Below, one piece after another: positions 4,845-7,929 of a DNA stretch of 7,929 nt. A model generated the notes under the pieces. It saw only the letters and a program-made list of their open reading frames with translations. It was not told where the DNA came from and made no database searches. The translations under genes were made by a program, and so were the position numbers. Every line of letters starts with the position of its first letter. Within the stretch, counting starts at the first letter, position 1. Source of the DNA: an uncultured Alistipes sp. Lineage in GTDB: Bacteria > Bacteroidota > Bacteroidia > Bacteroidales > Rikenellaceae. Location of the stretch: positions 1 through 7,929 of the forward strand of contig CAJUMU010000039.1 of NCBI GenBank assembly GCA_910587675.1, in the 5' to 3' direction.

Positions 4845-5783
4845 ATGAATTTACGCTTCGATCATCTTATTAGTCGCCTCGCGTTTGCGAGCGTTATATT
4901 GCTCGCCGCCTGCGACGTGGATTACGACCTCGGAGCCCGCGATCGGGAACCTCGCGTGGTTGTGAACGCGCTGCTGACCCCGCAGGAGGATTTTGTAGTG
5001 AAACTCCATTGGAGCACGACCTATTCGGGCGACAAGATGAAGTTCCGGCCCGTGGAGAACGCCGATATCCGTCTGTTCGAAAACGGTGCGGAGGCGTTCG
5101 AGTGCGCCGCCTCGCCCGACGGCGAGACGAAAACGTCGTTCCGAGCCGCCGCGGGGCGCGATTACCGATTGGAGATCGACGTGGCGGGTTACGGCAAACT
5201 AACGGCCTCGACGACGATTCCCGAGCCGCCGACCGCGCGGTTGGACGCTACGAAGGAGAAGGGCCACTATCGCCATTTCGAACTCTCGACGCTCGATGCG
5301 CCCGCCGAGGCGAAGTCGATATGGATCAAGGGCACGGAGACGGTCGATCGCGGCGAGTATTGGGAGAATTTTCCCGAAGGCCGATATCAGGTCTCCGATA
5401 TCTCGGAATATTACACCACCTCGCCTTTCGTCGACCAGATCAACGGCGTGAACGACACCTATCATGCGGAGGACAAAGGCTCCACGGTCGATTTCGAAGA
5501 GTTCCTGCGCATCCCCTACGAGAATCGCGAGGCGGTGCTGCCGCTGCGCTTCTCGGTTTGGGGCAGCAGCGACGGCATGACAAAATACAGCCACTCTTTT
5601 CGTATCATTACGGCCTCGGATGCCTACGACCGCTATATGAAATCGCGCTACAAGCAGGAGCAGAACTCGGGCTGGAACGGCGAAGGCAACCCGTTCATCG
5701 AGCAGATCACCGTATACTCCAACATCGAGAACGGATTGGGAATCTTCGCAGGCTACAACTACCATAAAACGCCCGAACTATGA
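4845..5783 (+). CDS. DUF4249-family lipoprotein, partner of the TBDR
   Basis: Predicted 312-aa lipoprotein. The ATG at 4845 is chosen because the protein then starts with a proper signal peptide ending LAAC (C23 lipidated) and lies 4 bases after the previous stop; upstream in-frame starts would run through the 130-aa gene. VVVNALL (38-44) opens the mature domain, and the conserved-looking end VYSNIENGLGIFAGYN (290-305) is typical of DUF4249 proteins. The middle is strand-rich, with no visible catalytic residues. DUF4249 genes usually sit next to a TonB-dependent receptor, and here the stop overlaps the receptor start by 4 bases (ATGA), implying coupled translation. It probably acts at the outer membrane, perhaps as a cap or ligand-capturing subunit; the substrate is unknown. 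Confidence 0.88.
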   Translation: MNLRFDHLISRLAFASVILLAACDVDYDLGARDREPRVVVNALLTPQEDFVVKLHWSTTYSGDKMKFRPVENADIRLFENGAEAFECAASPDGETKTSFRAAAGRDYRLEIDVAGYGKLTASTTIPEPPTARLDATKEKGHYRHFELSTLDAPAEAKSIWIKGTETVDRGEYWENFPEGRYQVSDISEYYTTSPFVDQINGVNDTYHAEDKGSTVDFEEFLRIPYENREAVLPLRFSVWGSSDGMTKYSHSFRIITASDAYDRYMKSRYKQEQNSGWNGEGNPFIEQITVYSNIENGLGIFAGYNYHKTPEL

Positions 5784-7780
5784 GAAAAACGATCTTCTTC
5801 ATTCTGTCGTGCCTCCCGACGGCCCTCGCGGCGCAACAGTCCGACAGCATCTACCGCACGCAGACCATCGACTCGGTGGTGGTCACGGCGCGCAAACCGC
5901 TTATGGTCTATCGCCGCACGGGCAACATCGCCGTGGATGTCGAGCAGCTTAAATTCGCGCCTCTGTTCGCGGGCGAGAAGGATATCTTCAAGTTCCTGCA
6001 ACTCCTCCCGGGCGTCACGGCGGGCAAGGACGGCATGTCGGGCCTGCTGGTGCGCGGCGGCAGCAACGACCAGACGCAGATCCTTTACGACGACGTGCCG
6101 ATCTACAACCAGTCGCATGCGTTCGGACTGCTTTCTATTTTCAGCGGGGAGACGGTGCAGTCGGCCGAGGTGTCGAAGGGTTACATATCGCCCGCTTACG
6201 GTTCGCGGCTCTCGGCGCTGACGCAGATCCGCACGCGCGAGGGCGACCGCGAGGAGCATCGGCAGTCGCTCACGGTGGGAACCCTCTCGCTGGCAGGCAC
6301 GGTGGACGGCCCCGTCGTGCGGGGCAAAGGCTCCTATCTGCTCTCGGCGCGCTACTTCTTTCCCGAAGCCGTGCTGGCCGCCTTGAAGACCGACATACGA
6401 TACGGCTTTTACGACGTTACGGGCAAACTCTCGTACGATGTTCACCGCAACCATACGCTCTCGCTGGGTCTCTATTCGGGCGACGACCACCTGAGCAACC
6501 AAGAGACGGACGCCTTCAACCGCTTCGGCTGGGGCAACACGACGGCTTCGCTGCGGCTCGCCTCGCGCTGGAGCGACCGCCTGCGCTCGACGGCGGTGGT
6601 CTACTATACCTATTTGCAGAATCGTCAGGAGGCCGAGTATCGCGATACCGACACCGAATCCCGCGGCAAGACGACTTTCAAAACGCACGAGCTGGGGGCG
6701 CGCCTCTCTTTCGAACAGCAGGTGACGGCGGGTTATTCGCTCAATTACGGCGCGACGCTCTCTTTCCAGCAGTTCCATCCCATGCGTACGCGCGCCGTGA
6801 CGGATGGCGTTACGATCGAGCGCGGCTATCCCGCTCGGGAGCTGTTGTCGGCGGCCGTATTTCTGAATAATCGCTTCCGTCGGGGAGCATGGAGCGCCGA
6901 CATCGGCGTTCGCGGCGCGATGTACGACAACGGCAAGGAGACCTCGTTCGCCGCCGAGCCGCGCGCGCAGCTTTCGTACGATTTCGGCGGCGACAATGCC
7001 ATGTGGCTCTCGGCCACGATGAACTCGCAGGCCTTGGTGCAGTTCAACCGCTACTACTATTCGAAGCCCATCGACTTCTGGACGCCGTTCCAAGACGGCA
7101 AACTGCAACACGCATGGCAATTGTCGTTAGGCGGACGTACGCGGCTGCACGAACGCCTGACGCTCTCGGTCGAGACCTATTACAAACGTATGCGCAACCT
7201 GCCGCTAATCTACGACAGCGACGATTTTCTGTTGGGGCGCGGCGGATTCGTCTACGGCACGGGGCGGGTATTCGGTGTCGAGGCGATGTTGCAGTGGCAG
7301 ACGGAGCGGTTGTCGCTCACGGCTTCGTACGCCTACACCAACTCGCGCCGCCGATCGGACGGAGTAACCTATCCGTTCGAATACGACATCCCGCACGACT
7401 TCAACGCCTTCGCGAGCTATGACGTGGTGAAGCGGGCGGGGCGGCGGCACACCTTGTCGCTCAACGTGGCGTGGCGGACGGGGCTGCCGTACCGCCTGAC
7501 GAACGAGGCCTATCCCGACACCGAGGGCAACCCGATTGTCGGCATCACGACATACCCGTCGATGCGCATGCGCAACTATTTCCGCTCGGACGTAAGCTAC
7601 TGTATGGAGCGGCAGAAGCGCAACGGCGTGCGCACGTGGCAGTTTTCGGTCATCAACATGACGTGGCGCAACAATCCCGTAAGCATCTATCCGCACCAAG
7701 GGGTATACAAGGCGACCGTATTGATTCCCATTATGCCGTCCGTCTCTTATACACGGACTTTCGGAAAGGGGCGGCGATAG
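5780..7780 (+). CDS. TonB-dependent outer-membrane receptor
   Basis: Predicted 666-aa receptor that imports a ligand across the outer membrane using TonB energy. A Sec signal peptide ends near ALA-A (residues 15-18). DSVVVTARKP (31-40) is a TonB-box-like segment before the plug domain, about 40-155, which carries GEKDIFKFLQLLPGV (65-79), LLVRGGSNDQ (89-98), LYDDVPIYN (102-110) and SHAFGLLS (112-119). The remainder shows the alternating aromatic strands of a beta-barrel and ends in MPSVSYTRTF (652-661) plus a short basic tail, so the protein appears complete. It lacks the CarboxypepD_reg-like domain that usually precedes the plug in Bacteroidetes receptors of this type, which makes it shorter than most. 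The start overlaps the DUF4249 stop (ATGA). No anti-sigma or two-component regulator lies next to it in the window. Ligand unknown; no SusD-type gene is present, arguing against a typical polysaccharide system. Confidence 0.93.
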   Translation: MRKTIFFILSCLPTALAAQQSDSIYRTQTIDSVVVTARKPLMVYRRTGNIAVDVEQLKFAPLFAGEKDIFKFLQLLPGVTAGKDGMSGLLVRGGSNDQTQILYDDVPIYNQSHAFGLLSIFSGETVQSAEVSKGYISPAYGSRLSALTQIRTREGDREEHRQSLTVGTLSLAGTVDGPVVRGKGSYLLSARYFFPEAVLAALKTDIRYGFYDVTGKLSYDVHRNHTLSLGLYSGDDHLSNQETDAFNRFGWGNTTASLRLASRWSDRLRSTAVVYYTYLQNRQEAEYRDTDTESRGKTTFKTHELGARLSFEQQVTAGYSLNYGATLSFQQFHPMRTRAVTDGVTIERGYPARELLSAAVFLNNRFRRGAWSADIGVRGAMYDNGKETSFAAEPRAQLSYDFGGDNAMWLSATMNSQALVQFNRYYYSKPIDFWTPFQDGKLQHAWQLSLGGRTRLHERLTLSVETYYKRMRNLPLIYDSDDFLLGRGGFVYGTGRVFGVEAMLQWQTERLSLTASYAYTNSRRRSDGVTYPFEYDIPHDFNAFASYDVVKRAGRRHTLSLNVAWRTGLPYRLTNEAYPDTEGNPIVGITTYPSMRMRNYFRSDVSYCMERQKRNGVRTWQFSVINMTWRNNPVSIYPHQGVYKATVLIPIMPSVSYTRTFGKGRR

Positions 7781-7794
7781 GTTTTGAGGTATTG

Positions 7795-7809
7795 CGGTTC
7801 GCAGAACCG
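7795..7809 (+). terminator. Hairpin just after the TBDR gene, possible terminator
   Basis: CGGTTC (7795-7800) and GAACCG (7804-7809) pair perfectly around a GCA loop, 14 bases after the receptor stop. No T-run follows. A second inverted repeat comes two bases later, so the two together may stop transcription or protect the operon's 3' end. Confidence 0.4.
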
Positions 7810-7810
7810 T

Positions 7811-7842
7811 GCGGGCCGCAGCCTCGGCGCGCGGAGGCCCGC
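7811..7842. repeat. GC-rich inverted repeat with alternative foldings
   Basis: GCGGGCC (7811-7817) pairs with GGCCCGC (7836-7842). A competing stem, GCCTC (7821-7825) with GAGGC (7834-7838), shares part of the right arm, so only one can form at a time. The element lies in the non-coding tail of the window after the uptake operon. Confidence 0.5.
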
Positions 7843-7913
7843 TATTGTTCGCGAATGCTCACACGCGAGCCACCGCAGGTTGCGACCCGAATATCGATGC
7901 ACTTTTCATAAAA

Positions 7914-7928
7914 CAGGCGTTACGCCTG
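7914..7928. repeat. Perfect inverted repeat at the window edge
   Basis: CAGGCGT (7914-7920) and ACGCCTG (7922-7928) flank a single T, giving a 6-bp stem with a TTA loop. AAAA precedes it on the left; the right flank is cut off by the end of the window. It could be a terminator, for a gene on either strand, or part of a repeat array. Confidence 0.45.
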
Positions 7929-7929
7929 C

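Noticed and set aside
5759..7120. 453-aa open frame on the - strand
   Set aside because: Antisense shadow of the TonB-dependent receptor, His/Arg/Ala-rich, no motifs.
7471..7911. 146-aa open frame crossing the end of the receptor gene
   Set aside because: It is out of frame with the receptor and continues into the hairpin-rich tail; no protein features.
1..7929. CRISPR array, tRNA/rRNA genes, transposase or integrase
   Set aside because: No regularly spaced short repeats, no cloverleaf-like sequence and no recombinase motifs were seen on either strand.

Overview
The window most likely comes from a Bacteroidales chromosome. Evidence: five of six genes encode proteins with a lipoprotein-type signal peptide, and the sixth is a TonB-dependent outer-membrane receptor (TBDR). 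There is a DUF4249/TBDR pair, Bacteroidetes-type -7 boxes (TAnnTTTG) stand upstream of several genes, and no clear Shine-Dalgarno sequences are visible, although A is common at -3. The GC-rich coding sequence (about 57-70% in sampled 60-base lines) would suit Alistipes or a relative; that genus-level guess is inference.

Layout. Positions 1-859 carry no convincing gene. They hold a dense set of structured, repeated intergenic DNA: several perfect hairpins, a 79-bp direct repeat in two copies, and a long imperfect inverted repeat enclosing the second copy. A promoter with a dyad in its spacer then leads into a GH123/DUF4091-type glycosidase lipoprotein (860-2602), which ends in a strong terminator. 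Next come three small-to-medium lipoprotein genes: a 123-aa lipocalin/META-like protein (2820-3191), an AT-rich 316-aa protein of a Bacteroidetes lipoprotein family (3351-4301), and a 130-aa paralogue of the first (4448-4840). The second paralogue is the first gene of a tight operon. It is followed 4 bp later by a DUF4249 lipoprotein (4845-5783), whose stop overlaps the start of a TBDR (5780-7780). The last 149 bases (7781-7929) are non-coding and rich in hairpins.

How the genes may work together. The DUF4249 protein and TBDR probably form an outer-membrane uptake complex for an unknown ligand, and the co-transcribed small lipoprotein may be an accessory subunit. The upstream paralogue looks like a duplicate of that first operon gene: motif positions match almost residue for residue, including two cysteines, and both stop codons are followed by the same CATTATGA. 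The glycosidase has its own promoter and terminator, so no functional link with the uptake operon is shown. All genes are on the + strand. No tRNA, rRNA, transposase or CRISPR array was seen.
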